The notes beneath the pieces are model-generated. The model saw nothing but the letters and a program-made list of their open reading frames with translations, searched no databases and was not told where the DNA came from. Below are positions 8,933-18,591 of a stretch of 64,000 bases of DNA, piece by piece. How positions within the stretch are numbered: position 1 is the stretch's first letter; the number at the start of each line of letters is the position of its first letter. The DNA lies in the NCBI RefSeq assembly GCF_010092505.1, contig NZ_CP048021.1, positions 1,302,001-1,366,000 on the forward strand, in the 5' to 3' direction. Made by a program: the position numbers and the translations under genes. The stretch is from Virgibacillus sp. MSP4-1. Its GTDB lineage: Bacteria > Bacillota > Bacilli > Bacillales > Alkalibacillaceae.

Positions 8933-9397
8933 ATGAATAAAGTACTGTACATCACAGGAACAGTTCTGCTTCTTGCTGCTATTCTCGTCGGCTTTACTAC
9001 AAGTGGGAACGAGCAGCCAAGTCAGACAGGCGATCACCAGATGGAAACAGAAGATACAAAAGCCGTTGGGGTAGTGAATGAAGAGGAAGGAAACTTAGTG
9101 ACTCATTTAGACGCGGTGCTCACTTCTGTAGATGAATTAAAGAAGGTTATTGAGGAAACACCTGATGAGTTAAGGGCAATTAATGAAAAAGGAGAGGTAA
9201 TTGAGAAAAATTGGGATGAGATTGAAAAACAGGTGGAAGAGATGGATTCTGATGCTTATGCAAACATTGAAAGAAGCCTATACCCATTAATGGCTGAGGC
9301 TCAAAAAGAAAATCCTGATATTGAGAAGATGAAATCCTTAAGTGAAAAAGTGACCGAGAAGATCGAAGACTTTAAACAACAAATATCGCATCAATAA
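8933..9397 (+). CDS. Small membrane-anchored or exported protein, unknown function
   Basis: A 154-residue protein not recognised as a named family. The start at 8933 is set by TAGGAGGTGG just upstream; an earlier in-frame ATG lacks such a site. The N-terminal MNKVLYITGTVLLLAAILVGF is a single hydrophobic segment that could be an anchor or a signal peptide; there is no lipobox Cys. The remaining 120 or so residues are highly charged, Glu/Lys-rich and predicted helical, probably a coiled coil exposed on the outer face. It is transcribed divergently from the oppA-like gene and convergently with dinB. Confidence 0.7.
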   Translation: MNKVLYITGTVLLLAAILVGFTTSGNEQPSQTGDHQMETEDTKAVGVVNEEEGNLVTHLDAVLTSVDELKKVIEETPDELRAINEKGEVIEKNWDEIEKQVEEMDSDAYANIERSLYPLMAEAQKENPDIEKMKSLSEKVTEKIEDFKQQISHQ

Positions 9398-9409
9398 CGG
9401 AACAAACAC

Positions 9410-9447
9410 AACCCATTTTGGTATTTTTTAATTACCAAAAATGGGTT
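9410..9447. terminator. Bidirectional terminator between the anchored protein and dinB
   Basis: AACCCATTTTGGTA and TACCAAAAATGGGTT form a long stem with one bulge, with T-rich or A-rich flanks. It separates convergent genes. Confidence 0.75.
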
Positions 9448-10698
9448 CTATTTATGCTTAAAATCATCTAAAAAATCCTTCTGAAAACTTGTAGATATAG
9501 ACTGACCATGATCACTGGACATCATTTTCTTAAACACATCTTTCCCATATTTCTCTGATAAGTCGTCCACAACCTGATACAGCTTTTCATTTTTTGCCTC
9601 GTTTTCATAGGTAAATAAATCGAGCTGCTTTGTGATTTCATCCTTTTCCGTCAACTGCTGGGCAGTAACTCCCAACAAACGAATCGGTGAACCATTCCAG
9701 TTGGCATAAAAAAGCTCAGAGGAAATACTGAAGATTTCATCCTTTAATTCCACATAATCATGGAGCTGTTGACTGCGGGTGATGGTCTTCCTGTCATGGT
9801 AACGAATCATCACCTGAACATTTTCTGAAACCACAGATTTCCGCTGCATACGTTCAGAGACCTTTTCAGACAAAGAATACAAAAGACGATCAATTTCCCG
9901 TTCATCAGTCGTATCATGAGGAAGGGTCTGTGAATTTCCAATACTTTTAAAAATACTGACAGCATCAGGATCAACCGGAGTTGGGTCATAGCCATTGGCC
10001 CGATTTTTCAGTCTTTCTCCATTGACTCCTAATAAAGTTTTCAATTGATAGACATCATAGGCGGCTAAATCACCAATCGTATTTATTTTTAAATTTTGCA
10101 GCTTCACAGCCGTTTTCTTTCCTACCCCATACATTTCCTCAATCGGTAAAGGCCATAGTTTTTCTTCCAGTTCCCGCTTTCTGAGAACGGTTATTCCCAT
10201 CGGTTTTTTCATATCGGAGGCCATTTTAGCGAGAAACTTATTAGGGGCAATTCCAATACTGCAGGGCAAATCCAGTTCATCTTTTATTTTTGTTTGTATC
10301 TGTTCGGCAATTTCCAAAGGTGTTCCCAAATCGGCACACTCCGTAATATCCATGTACCCCTCATCAATAGAGACAGGCTGGATATATGGTGTAATGTCTG
10401 CCAAAATAGCAAACATATTGCGTGATGCTTCACGGTAGCGGTCAAAGTTCGGTGTTTTAACAATTAACTCCGGGCACAATTCCTTTGCCTGCCACAAAGG
10501 CATGGTTGTTTTAACTCCTTTTGCCCTAGCCTCATAACTGCTGGTTACGATAATCCCTTTTCGATGCTCGGGGTTACCGGCTATCGCTAAAGGCTTTCCC
10601 TTAAGATCAGGGTTGTAAGCCGCTTCAACTGAAGCATAAAAACTGTTCATATCCACATGGAAAATAATGCGACCCTTCGTAGGGAAGTGATTTGACAT
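9448..10698 (-). CDS. dinB: DNA polymerase IV (Y family)
   Basis: Error-prone translesion polymerase of 416 residues, the length of B. subtilis PolY1 (YqjH). The catalytic carboxylates are in FHVDMNSFYASVE near the N-terminus and in SIDEGYMD. A helix-hairpin-helix region (MYGVGKKTAVKLQNL) and a little-finger domain follow. The C-terminal residues QKDFLDDF could act as a beta-clamp contact, though this is only a loose match to known clamp motifs. It is a single gene. A LexA-like box overlaps the expected transcription start, hinting at SOS control. Confidence 0.95.
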   Translation of the reverse strand: MSNHFPTKGRIIFHVDMNSFYASVEAAYNPDLKGKPLAIAGNPEHRKGIIVTSSYEARAKGVKTTMPLWQAKELCPELIVKTPNFDRYREASRNMFAILADITPYIQPVSIDEGYMDITECADLGTPLEIAEQIQTKIKDELDLPCSIGIAPNKFLAKMASDMKKPMGITVLRKRELEEKLWPLPIEEMYGVGKKTAVKLQNLKINTIGDLAAYDVYQLKTLLGVNGERLKNRANGYDPTPVDPDAVSIFKSIGNSQTLPHDTTDEREIDRLLYSLSEKVSERMQRKSVVSENVQVMIRYHDRKTITRSQQLHDYVELKDEIFSISSELFYANWNGSPIRLLGVTAQQLTEKDEITKQLDLFTYENEAKNEKLYQVVDDLSEKYGKDVFKKMMSSDHGQSISTSFQKDFLDDFKHK

Positions 10699-10714
10699 TC
10701 TAACACCTGCTTAC

Positions 10715-10728
10715 AAAACATTTGTTCT
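10715..10728 (-). promoter_or_regulatory. LexA/DinR-like box upstream of dinB
   Basis: On the minus strand AGAACAAATGTTTT matches 12 of 14 positions of the Bacillus SOS box (CGAACRNRYGTTYC). A TATAAT -10 at 10735-10740 lies immediately upstream, so the box would cover the start site. Confidence 0.4.
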
Positions 10729-10814
10729 TTGTTCATTATAACATATTCAAAAGGCGAAAGCGCCCGATTGTCAAACTATGGACCGATCATCCTTATGATT
10801 TCCTTGCTATCCAC

Positions 10815-10857
10815 AAAAAACAAGTACATGACCAGAATGTCACATACTTGTTTTTCA
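10815..10857 (-). terminator. Terminator of the M20 peptidase gene
   Basis: AAAACAAGTA and its complement TACTTGTTTT flank a partly paired interior; on the minus strand it ends in a U-run just after the stop at 10869. Confidence 0.75.
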
Positions 10858-10868
10858 TATAAAATCAT

Positions 10869-11993
10869 TTATTTTGCGGCTTCTTCGATAATCGCTGCAA
10901 CCAGTTCTGCAGCTTTGACCAATTCGCTGACCGGCATACGTTCATCTGTTGTATGAATCTCTTCATAACCAACAGCAAGGTTTACAGTAGGAATCCCATA
11001 CCCTGAGATTACATTGGCATCACTTCCACCACCACTTTTGCGCGGAATACTTGAACGACCAATTTTTTCGGCAGCTCTTTTTACTACTTGAACAATATGA
11101 TCGTCCTCTTTGTGCTTGAATCCAGGGTAAGCGACTTTCACCTCAACTTCTGCTCTTCCACCCATTTTTTCTGCCGTTTCTTCAAAAGCCGTTTTCATTT
11201 TCTCGACCTGTTCTTCCATCTTTTCTTGTTGAAGAGAGCGAGCCTCTGCGGCAATGGTTACATGATCAGCAACAACATTCGTAGCCCCGCCACCTTCAAA
11301 CCGGCCAATATTAGCGGTTGTTTCTTCATCAATTCGGCCAAGAGGCATTCTGGCAATAGCCTTTGCAGCAATGGTGATAGCCGAAACTCCCTTTTCAGGT
11401 GCCACACCAGCATGAGCCTTTTTGCCAATAATATCTGCATTCACCTTTGCCTGTGTAGGAGCTGCAATGACGACATCCCCTACCTGACCGTCACTATCAA
11501 GAGCGTACCCATATTTGGCTTTGATTAAAGAAGAATCCAAAGCCTTAGATCCGACTAACCCCGATTCCTCTCCAACTGTAATGACAAATTGGATATCTCC
11601 ATGTTCAATGTTATTTTCTTTTATATTGCGAATGGCTTCAAACATCACTGCAAGCCCTGTTTTATCATCTGCTCCCAGGACAGTGGTTCCATCAGATACG
11701 ATATACCCATCCTTGACAGAAGGTTTCACACCTTTACCAGGGGCAACAGTATCCATATGTGAAGTGAAATAAATCGGTTCCACTTCAGGCTTGGTACCTT
11801 TTAATGTACATATTAAATTATTTGAACCAAAACCGGTTTTTTCCTTCGCCTGATCTTCAGTGATTTCCAGGCCCAAATCTGAGAATTTCTGTATTAAAAT
11901 ACTGGAAATCGCTTCTTCGTGCTTCGTCTCAGAGTCGATTTGGACAAGCTCCAAAAACTCATTCAAAATCCGTTCCTGATCGACTGCTGTCAT
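10869..11993 (-). CDS. yqjE: M20 family metallopeptidase, PepT-like (YqjE)
   Basis: Cytoplasmic di-zinc exopeptidase of 374 residues, probably acting on short peptides. Metal-site motifs in order are HMDTVAPG, GADDKTGLA, GEESGLVGS, LDSDG and a late GGGSDAN, all typical of the tripeptidase-like YqjE branch. A lid dimerisation domain lies between the fourth and fifth motifs. A GGAG site precedes the ATG. The pairing of this gene with the carboxyltransferase and VOC-protein genes to its right is the yqjE-yqjD-yqjC order I recall from B. subtilis, so synteny supports the name. The exact peptide specificity is not visible. Confidence 0.92.
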   Translation of the reverse strand: MTAVDQERILNEFLELVQIDSETKHEEAISSILIQKFSDLGLEITEDQAKEKTGFGSNNLICTLKGTKPEVEPIYFTSHMDTVAPGKGVKPSVKDGYIVSDGTTVLGADDKTGLAVMFEAIRNIKENNIEHGDIQFVITVGEESGLVGSKALDSSLIKAKYGYALDSDGQVGDVVIAAPTQAKVNADIIGKKAHAGVAPEKGVSAITIAAKAIARMPLGRIDEETTANIGRFEGGGATNVVADHVTIAAEARSLQQEKMEEQVEKMKTAFEETAEKMGGRAEVEVKVAYPGFKHKEDDHIVQVVKRAAEKIGRSSIPRKSGGGSDANVISGYGIPTVNLAVGYEEIHTTDERMPVSELVKAAELVAAIIEEAAK

Positions 11994-12120
11994 TTTGTTT
12001 TCCTCCTTAGGTCATCCCATTCCTGTAACATAGTATTTGTCTTTTATTCCTTATCACTTCACTCTTTACTTTGCGTGATTAAGAATATATAAAATGAACG
12101 AATAAGTCAATTCATTCCAC

Positions 12121-13662
12121 TTATAATGGCATATTTCCATGTTTTTTCTTCGGTCTTTCCTCTGTTTTATTCTTTAACATGTCCAACGACTTAATCAGTG
12201 CTTGTCTTGTTTCTCTTGGTTCAATGACATCATCGACCATACCAAGCCCGGCCGCAACATAAGGATTGGCAAATTTCGCCCTGTATTCTGCAATTTTTGC
12301 CTGTCGTGTCGCTTCAGGATCATCACTCTCTTTTATTTCTTTGGCAAAAATAATGTTAGCCGCACCATCCGGTCCCATAACCGCAATCTCAGCGTTCGGC
12401 CATGCAAACACTAAATCCGCACCAATCGATTTACTATTTAAAGCTACATATGCCCCTCCATATGCTTTACGTGTGATAATCGTGATTTTAGGTACAGTCG
12501 CCTCTGAATACGCATACAAAATTTTAGCCCCATGTCGAATGATGCCTCCATGCTCCTGCTTAATTCCCGGGAAAAATCCGGTGACATCTTCAAACGTAAT
12601 CAAAGGGATGTTAAAGGCATCACACATCCGGATAAATCTTGAAGCTTTGTCACTGGAGTCAATATCCAAACCACCAGCCATAAATTTAGGTTGATTGCAA
12701 ACTAAACCAACAGGCTTTCCTTTCACCCTTGCAAATCCTACTACAATATTTTTGGCAAACTCCGGGTGAATCTCAAAAAACGAATGCTGATCCACGACTT
12801 CTTCTGCAATCGTTCGTACATCATATGGACGTACAGGATCAAAAGGAATTTTTTCATTAAGATCAGGTAAATCTTCCTCCTGGTCATCTACTTCTTTAAC
12901 TGGAGGTTTTTCCTGATAATTAGATGGTAAGTAACTCATAAGCTTACGAACGTAATCGAGGGCCTCTTCTTCATTTTCAGCCTTTAAATGAGCATTTCCA
13001 CTCTTTGTATTATGAACCTTAGCTCCCCCTAAATCCTCGGAGCTGATTTGCTCGCCTGTTACGGTTTCAATTACCTTTGGTCCCGTAATAAACATTTTTG
13101 ATGTTTTTTCCACCATAATGACAAAATCGGTAATGGCCGGGGAATAAACAGCTCCTCCCGCACTTGGACCCATAATAACAGAAATCTGCGGAATGACACC
13201 GGAATAGATAGAATTTCGGTAAAAGACATGGCCATATCCATCTAAAGATGCGACGCCTTCCTGAATTCTGGCACCCCCAGAATCATTCAGACCTATAAAA
13301 GGTGTTCCATTTTTAGCAGCTAAATCCATGACAGCCGCAATCTTCTTTCCGTGCATTTCTCCAAGAGCGCCGCCATAGACTGTGAAATCCTGGGCAAACA
13401 AATAGACATCACGCCCGTCAATTTTGCCAAATCCAGTTACAACACCCTCTCCAGGTGCATCTTTCATGCCGAAATCACTTGTACGTGGTTCCATGAAGGG
13501 ATTTAATTCAACAAAAGAGCCCTCATCAAGTAAGTATTCAATCCGCTCCCTGGCCGTTAATTTCCCTTTGTCCCGCTGTTTCTGAATTTTCTCATCTCCC
13601 CCGCCAAGCTCAACAGATCGCCGTTTATCATAAAGCTCATTGATTTTATCAAAGATATCCAT
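12121..13662 (-). CDS. Propionyl-CoA carboxylase beta (carboxyltransferase) subunit, YqjD-like
   Basis: Carboxyltransferase half of a biotin-dependent acyl-CoA carboxylase, most likely forming methylmalonyl-CoA from propionyl-CoA. The start at 13662 follows GGGGGA with good spacing and gives 513 residues. Its ATG shares one base with the TAA of the upstream gene (TAATG), implying translational coupling. The crotonase-like N- and C-domains are complete: GGARIQEGV and the GPSAGGAVYSPA oxyanion region in the first half, then GFFPGIKQEHGGIIRHGAK and AYGGAYVALNSK in the second. No biotin carboxylase or biotin carrier subunit is encoded nearby, so those must come from elsewhere. Its product feeds the mutase genes next door. 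Confidence 0.92.
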   Translation of the reverse strand: MDIFDKINELYDKRRSVELGGGDEKIQKQRDKGKLTARERIEYLLDEGSFVELNPFMEPRTSDFGMKDAPGEGVVTGFGKIDGRDVYLFAQDFTVYGGALGEMHGKKIAAVMDLAAKNGTPFIGLNDSGGARIQEGVASLDGYGHVFYRNSIYSGVIPQISVIMGPSAGGAVYSPAITDFVIMVEKTSKMFITGPKVIETVTGEQISSEDLGGAKVHNTKSGNAHLKAENEEEALDYVRKLMSYLPSNYQEKPPVKEVDDQEEDLPDLNEKIPFDPVRPYDVRTIAEEVVDQHSFFEIHPEFAKNIVVGFARVKGKPVGLVCNQPKFMAGGLDIDSSDKASRFIRMCDAFNIPLITFEDVTGFFPGIKQEHGGIIRHGAKILYAYSEATVPKITIITRKAYGGAYVALNSKSIGADLVFAWPNAEIAVMGPDGAANIIFAKEIKESDDPEATRQAKIAEYRAKFANPYVAAGLGMVDDVIEPRETRQALIKSLDMLKNKTEERPKKKHGNMPL

Positions 13663-14486
13663 TACGAGTCCCCCTTGTGATTGCAAAGTTCGTATAATAC
13701 GCCATTCGCTGCTTTCGGGTGAAGAAAGGCAATCTCTGCTCCATTCGCTCCCTTTTTTGGTTCTTCATTGATTAAAGGGATATTTTGATTACGGTAATGC
13801 TGTAGGCGCTCACTTAAATCAGTTACCTCCAGAGCTATATGATGGATCCCTTCCCCTTTTTTCTCAATAAATGAATGAATAGGAGAGGCATCTGATAAAG
13901 GTTCCAATAGTTCTATTGAGGTCTCCCCGATTTTAAAAAAGGCAACTTTTACCCCTTCTGATGGAACCTCCTCGACACCATGCAATTTTAAGCCTAAAAT
14001 CTGATCATAAAAGGGCATCGTTTTCTCCAGGCTTTTTACTGCAATTCCAATATGGGAGATCTTCTCAGGAGGCTCCGTTCCCTTCATATCTTCCGGTGTA
14101 ACCAGTTGTTTTATATAATTTGCAATATATTCCGTCGGTGTTCCCGGTGTAAACACCTTTTGCACTCCTTTTTCTTCTAAAAAAGGAATATCTTCTGCGG
14201 GAATAACACCTCCGCCAATGACAGGTATATCCTCAGCCTGTCTTTCCTTTAATTGCTCGACTACTTTAGGAAATAACGACCGGTGCGCTCCCGACAGTGA
14301 GGAGAGACCCACAACATCTGCATCCTCCTGTACAGCAGCCTGTGCAATTTGTGCAGGTGACTGTCGCAGTCCTGTATAAATCACTTCCATCCCATGGTCA
14401 CGTAAAACCTGCGCTATAATCAGTGCTCCCCTGTCATGTCCATCCAGCCCTGGTTTTGCAATCAGGGCGCGAATTTTTTTACTCAT
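13662..14486 (-). CDS. Cobalamin-binding domain fused to methylmalonyl-CoA epimerase
   Basis: A 274-residue two-domain protein. Residues 1-135 are the B12-binding small subunit of methylmalonyl-CoA mutase, with DxHxxG (Asp15, His17, Gly20; His17 would be the lower cobalt ligand), GLSSLSGAH and GGGVIP. Residues 143-274 are a VOC-fold epimerase with metal ligands His145, His216 and Glu266. One polypeptide would thus hold the cofactor for the mutase and interconvert (S)- and (R)-methylmalonyl-CoA. The start at 14486 is chosen because GGGGAG precedes it; an ATG ten codons upstream lacks a site. It lies between the catalytic mutase gene and the carboxyltransferase, exactly where both activities are needed. 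Confidence 0.9.
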   Translation of the reverse strand: MSKKIRALIAKPGLDGHDRGALIIAQVLRDHGMEVIYTGLRQSPAQIAQAAVQEDADVVGLSSLSGAHRSLFPKVVEQLKERQAEDIPVIGGGVIPAEDIPFLEEKGVQKVFTPGTPTEYIANYIKQLVTPEDMKGTEPPEKISHIGIAVKSLEKTMPFYDQILGLKLHGVEEVPSEGVKVAFFKIGETSIELLEPLSDASPIHSFIEKKGEGIHHIALEVTDLSERLQHYRNQNIPLINEEPKKGANGAEIAFLHPKAANGVLYELCNHKGDS

Positions 14487-14529
14487 GTGTATATCTCCCC
14501 TTTTGTCTCCATCCATGATTATTCAATAG

Positions 14530-16182
14530 TTAGCCCACGTATTCACCGAATTCTTTTCTTAAAACATTACAAATTTCACCAACAGAAGCATAGGCTTTGA
14601 CGGCATTTAAAATAAATGGAATTAGATTTTCATTTGTATGTCGGGCCGCTTCTTCCAACTCACTTAAAGCTTGCTTTACGTGGATCTGATTCCGTTCTTC
14701 TTTAACGTTTTGCAGGCTTTTTATTTGGCTGCTTTCCAGTTCCTCATCCACTTTAAGTAAATCAGGATTAACCTCTTCATCCACTTGAAATTGGTTCAAA
14801 CCAACAACAATTTCCTCTTCGTTTTCTATGTTTTTCTGGGTTTCATAGGCAGCCTGATGAATTTCCCGTTGCATGTAGCCTTCTTCTACTGCCTGTACAG
14901 CGCCACCAAGCTCTTCAATTTTGTGTAAATATTTTTCGACTTCTTCTTCCATCTGATCTGTCAACGATTCAACATAATAGGAACCTGCCAATGGGTCAAC
15001 AGTATCCGCAACACCGCTTTCATGGGCAATAATCTGCTGAGTTCGAAGCGCAATTCGGGCAGACTCTTCAGTCGGTAAAGCCAACGCTTCATCCCTGGAA
15101 TTGGTATGCAGGCTCTGTGTTCCGCCTAACACAGCTGATAGTGCCTGTAAAGTTACTCGTACAATGTTATTATCCGGCTGCTGAGCTGTAAGCGTTGAGC
15201 CACCTGTCTGTGTATGAAAACGGAGCTTCCAGCTTTTCGGATTTTCTGCTCCATAACGCTCCTTCATGATTTTTGCCCATAGCCTTCTTGCGACTCTGAA
15301 TTTTGCTACCTCTTCAAAAAAGTTGTTATGCGCATTGAAAAAGAAAGCTAAACGTGGGGCAAACTGGTCCACTTCAAGTCCGCTGTTTAAAGCCGCATCC
15401 ACATAGGCCATACCATTTGCCAGAGTAAAAGCGACTTCTTGAACAGCCGTCGAGCCTGCTTCCCGGATATGATAGCCGGAAATACTTATAGTATTAAACT
15501 TAGGCACGTACTCCTGGCAATATTCAAAGATATTCGTAATTAATCGCATAGAAGGCTTAGGCGGGAAAATATAGGTCCCTCTTGCAATGTACTCTTTTAA
15601 AATGTCATTTTGAATTGTTCCTGTTAGCGCTTCCTTAGAAACCCCCTGCTTTTCCCCAACAGCTATGTACATGCATAATAAAACCGAGGCCGGTGCATTA
15701 ATCGTCATCGATGTACTGACCTGATCCAAAGGAATTTTATCTAATAAATCTTCCATATCTTTAAGGGTATCAATCGCAACCCCCACTTTTCCGACTTCCC
15801 CTTCAGACATTGGATCGTCGGAGTCATAACCAATCTGTGTAGGTAAATCAAATGCCACAGAAAGTCCGGTTTGTCCCTGATCCAGCAAATAACGAAAACG
15901 CTCGTTTGTTTCCTTTGCAGAACCAAAACCGGCGTATTGACGCATAGTCCAGAACCTGCTCCGGTACATGGTAGGCTGTATCCCTCTTGTGTACGGGTAT
16001 TGCCCAGGAAATCCCAATTTTTCTACATATTTCTCATCTTTATTTTCCGGTGTGTATAATCGTTCTACTTCGATGTCAGAACTGGTTTGAAACGGGTCTT
16101 TTCGTTCGGGAAAACGATGAGTAGCCTTTTCAACCGCTTTTTCCCATTCCTGTTGAGCCTGTTTAGGATCTTTATTCATCAT
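14530..16182 (-). CDS. Methylmalonyl-CoA mutase, catalytic large subunit
   Basis: Adenosylcobalamin enzyme subunit that rearranges methylmalonyl-CoA to succinyl-CoA. The 550 residues cover the TIM-barrel and linker but not the B12 domain, which is encoded by the next gene, so this is the split, archaeal-like architecture. Conserved stretches include [55 protein letters not shown] and [23 protein letters not shown] precedes tandem ATGs. The gene leads the propionate module mutase - B12/epimerase - carboxyltransferase. A MeaB/ArgK-type chaperone GTPase, often next to such genes, is absent here. The product links odd-chain or branched-chain breakdown to the TCA cycle. Confidence 0.95.
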   Translation of the reverse strand: MMNKDPKQAQQEWEKAVEKATHRFPERKDPFQTSSDIEVERLYTPENKDEKYVEKLGFPGQYPYTRGIQPTMYRSRFWTMRQYAGFGSAKETNERFRYLLDQGQTGLSVAFDLPTQIGYDSDDPMSEGEVGKVGVAIDTLKDMEDLLDKIPLDQVSTSMTINAPASVLLCMYIAVGEKQGVSKEALTGTIQNDILKEYIARGTYIFPPKPSMRLITNIFEYCQEYVPKFNTISISGYHIREAGSTAVQEVAFTLANGMAYVDAALNSGLEVDQFAPRLAFFFNAHNNFFEEVAKFRVARRLWAKIMKERYGAENPKSWKLRFHTQTGGSTLTAQQPDNNIVRVTLQALSAVLGGTQSLHTNSRDEALALPTEESARIALRTQQIIAHESGVADTVDPLAGSYYVESLTDQMEEEVEKYLHKIEELGGAVQAVEEGYMQREIHQAAYETQKNIENEEEIVVGLNQFQVDEEVNPDLLKVDEELESSQIKSLQNVKEERNQIHVKQALSELEEAARHTNENLIPFILNAVKAYASVGEICNVLRKEFGEYVG

Positions 16183-16315
16183 GGAACCTCCTTCACGTTG
16201 TCCTAATCCTAATAAATTCGATAAAAATTCATAAATTCCTATTAATAAGCGGAAATCTATTCTCGTTTTTTTCTTAGGTTAGCGTTACAGCATATAAATT
16301 TAGCTTAACCAAACC

Positions 16316-16364
16316 AAGGTGCCTCTTCACATGAGTTTAATACGTCATGTAAACGAGGCACCTT
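16316..16364. terminator. Intergenic hairpin between acyl-CoA dehydrogenase and mutase genes
   Basis: AAGGTGCCTC at 16316-16325 pairs with GAGGCACCTT at 16355-16364, with a further inner ACATGA/TCATGT stem. It lies just after the acyl-CoA dehydrogenase stop. The minus-strand U-tract is poor, so it may be a weak terminator or an mRNA-end stabiliser. Confidence 0.5.
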
Positions 16365-16386
16365 AAAATTTGAAATCCTTATATCG

Positions 16387-17532
16387 TTATAACCCCATAT
16401 TTTTCGCAATGATATTTTTCATGATTTCATTGGTACCTGCATAAATCGAAGTGACTGCAACATCCCGATATCTGCGGGCAATTTCATATTCTTCCATATA
16501 TCCATATCCCCCATAAAGCTGCATGCATTCAACAGCTGCTTTCTGAGCCAGGTCTGTTGTCCACCATTTTGCCATCGATACCTCGTCAACAATATCCTCA
16601 CCAGCCATATGCTCTTCCACTAAGCGATCCACAAAGGTTCTTCCAATCGATAACCCGGTTTTCAGTTCGGCCAGCCTAAATTGGGTGTTTTGAAATTTAC
16701 TGATCCTTCTGCCAAAGGCTTCCCGCTCTTTGACATAATCAATCGTTAAATCAAGCATTCTTTCAATTCCGGCTACCGTTTGTATAGCCACCATTAAACG
16801 TTCCTGCTGCAATTGATTCATTAAATAATAGAACCCTTTTCCTTCTTCACCTAATAAATTTGCAGCCGGAACACGTGCATCTTCAAAAATAAGTTCACTG
16901 GTATCATTGGCATGCTGACCGACTTTGTTCAATTTCTTCCCTCGTTTAAAACCCGGCGTACCCCTTTCAACAACAATCAGACTAATCCCTTTATGGGACG
17001 GATATGCTTTAGGATCCGTATTGCAGACCACTACGACTAAATCTGCAGAATACCCGTTGGTAATAAAGGTTTTTTCTCCATTAATAATGTAGTCATCACC
17101 ATCACGGATGGCTGTTGTTTTGACAGCTGCTAAATCCGAACCCGCACCTGGTTCAGTCATACCGATTGCAGAAATCATTTCACCCGTTGTTGCTTTGGGC
17201 AGCCAGCGATTTTTCTGTTCCGCATTGCCGTATGTCTCAATATATGGAATGACGATATCATTATGAAGACCAAATCCTGTCAAAGCCGTCCCGATTTTCT
17301 CAAATTCCTCAGATATGACAACGGAATAACCAAAATCAGCGTTTAACCCTCCGTAATTTTCGTCAACTTGCGGACATAAAAAGCCTTGCTCCCCTGCTTT
17401 TTTCCAAAAGGATCGCGGAACCTGTTTATCCTGTTCCCATTTTTGATAAAAAGGTGCTGCTTCTTTTGCCAGAAACTTCTGTAAGGCCTCTCTGAAAATC
17501 TCATGTTCCTCTTTTAAAAATGGCCTTTTCAC
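16387..17532 (-). CDS. Acyl-CoA dehydrogenase
   Basis: FAD-dependent dehydrogenase introducing the alpha-beta double bond in an acyl-CoA. The 381 residues show the full family: N-terminal helical domain, GMTEPGAGSD and INGEKTFITNG flavin/substrate loops, GYGYMEEY, and a C-terminal YAGTNEIMKNI. At that last motif the residue that is Glu in short- and medium-chain enzymes is Ala, so the base probably sits elsewhere, as in long-chain and isovaleryl-type enzymes. The start is GTG behind AGGGGGA. It is the promoter-distal gene of the thiolase-CoA transferase operon transcribed from about 21.0 kb. The chain length preferred is unknown. Confidence 0.9.
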   Translation of the reverse strand: MKRPFLKEEHEIFREALQKFLAKEAAPFYQKWEQDKQVPRSFWKKAGEQGFLCPQVDENYGGLNADFGYSVVISEEFEKIGTALTGFGLHNDIVIPYIETYGNAEQKNRWLPKATTGEMISAIGMTEPGAGSDLAAVKTTAIRDGDDYIINGEKTFITNGYSADLVVVVCNTDPKAYPSHKGISLIVVERGTPGFKRGKKLNKVGQHANDTSELIFEDARVPAANLLGEEGKGFYYLMNQLQQERLMVAIQTVAGIERMLDLTIDYVKEREAFGRRISKFQNTQFRLAELKTGLSIGRTFVDRLVEEHMAGEDIVDEVSMAKWWTTDLAQKAAVECMQLYGGYGYMEEYEIARRYRDVAVTSIYAGTNEIMKNIIAKNMGL

Positions 17533-17586
17533 AAAATTCCCCCTGTCTTTAGTGAAATCGTAATAGGGCCTCCAAAATTAAGAGAA

Positions 17587-18567
17587 TTACACAGTCTCTT
17601 CTTTTTTCCGGGATACTTTTTCAATAGCATTTTTATATTCCTTTTTTAATTCTTCTACGATTTCCGCAACAGGCTGGGTTCGATTAATAGCACCTACTCC
17701 CTGACCTGCACCCCAGATATCCTTCCAAGCTTTGACGTCCTTATTTCGTAGTTCTGAGAAATCTATGGTTTCCTTTTTCTTAAGGTTTGCAGGATCCATA
17801 CCGGCCTTTTCTATACTTGGGACGAGATAATTGGCATTCACACCGCTAAAAGCGTCTGTATAGATAATGTCCTCAATGGATGAATCAACAATCATATCTT
17901 TATACGCATCCTGGGCTGAGCTTTCCTCTGATGGAATAAACCGGGTTCCCATATAGGCAAAATCAGCACCAAGCACTTCCGTTGCCAAAATATCTTCACC
18001 TTTTGTCATTCCGCCTGACAAAGCGATGGGACCATCAAAAAACTCCCGAACCTCATGTGCAAATGAAATCGGATTAAAGGTACCAGCATGCCCACCTGCA
18101 CCACTGGCAACAAGAACAAGACCATCTGCTCCTTTTTCTATCGCCTTCTCAGCATACTTCATATTAATTACATCCGAGAACACAACTCCTCCGTATTGAT
18201 GAACAATTTCGGCTACAGGTCCGGGATCTCCCAAAGAAGTAATGACGACTGGAGGCTGATACTTTTCGATTAAATTCAAATCTTCTACATAACGTTTATT
18301 TGACCTATGTACAATAAAGTTTATTCCCCATGGTCCTATTTTCTGATGAGGGTTTTTTTCTTTTAATTGTTGAAGTTCAGAGGTGATTTCCTTCATCCAA
18401 TCCTCTAAAATTTCACCGGTTCGAGCGTTTAAGGCAGGAAAAGTACTAATGACTCCTGATGCACAACCATTAATCACCATTTTCGGATTATTAATTAAAA
18501 ACATAGGTGCAATCATTACAGGAATATCTACGGAATCCCTCAATTCTTTTACAGTCTGATTAACCAT
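17587..18567 (-). CDS. Nitronate monooxygenase / 2-nitropropane dioxygenase-like FMN protein
   Basis: FMN TIM-barrel protein of 326 residues in the NPD/nitronate monooxygenase superfamily, which also includes enoyl reductase-like proteins. Typical stretches are PVMIAPMFLINNP at the start, LVASGAGGHAG and GPIALSGGMT for phosphate and flavin binding, and GTRFIPSEES. The start at 18567 is preferred since AGGTG precedes it. In acyl-CoA operons such proteins are often annotated nitronate monooxygenases without proof; an acyl-CoA-linked flavin reaction is equally likely here. It sits between the CoA transferase and acyl-CoA dehydrogenase genes. Confidence 0.82.
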   Translation of the reverse strand: MVNQTVKELRDSVDIPVMIAPMFLINNPKMVINGCASGVISTFPALNARTGEILEDWMKEITSELQQLKEKNPHQKIGPWGINFIVHRSNKRYVEDLNLIEKYQPPVVITSLGDPGPVAEIVHQYGGVVFSDVINMKYAEKAIEKGADGLVLVASGAGGHAGTFNPISFAHEVREFFDGPIALSGGMTKGEDILATEVLGADFAYMGTRFIPSEESSAQDAYKDMIVDSSIEDIIYTDAFSGVNANYLVPSIEKAGMDPANLKKKETIDFSELRNKDVKAWKDIWGAGQGVGAINRTQPVAEIVEELKKEYKNAIEKVSRKKEETV

Positions 18568-18591
18568 TTCAATCACCTTTCTATATATAAG

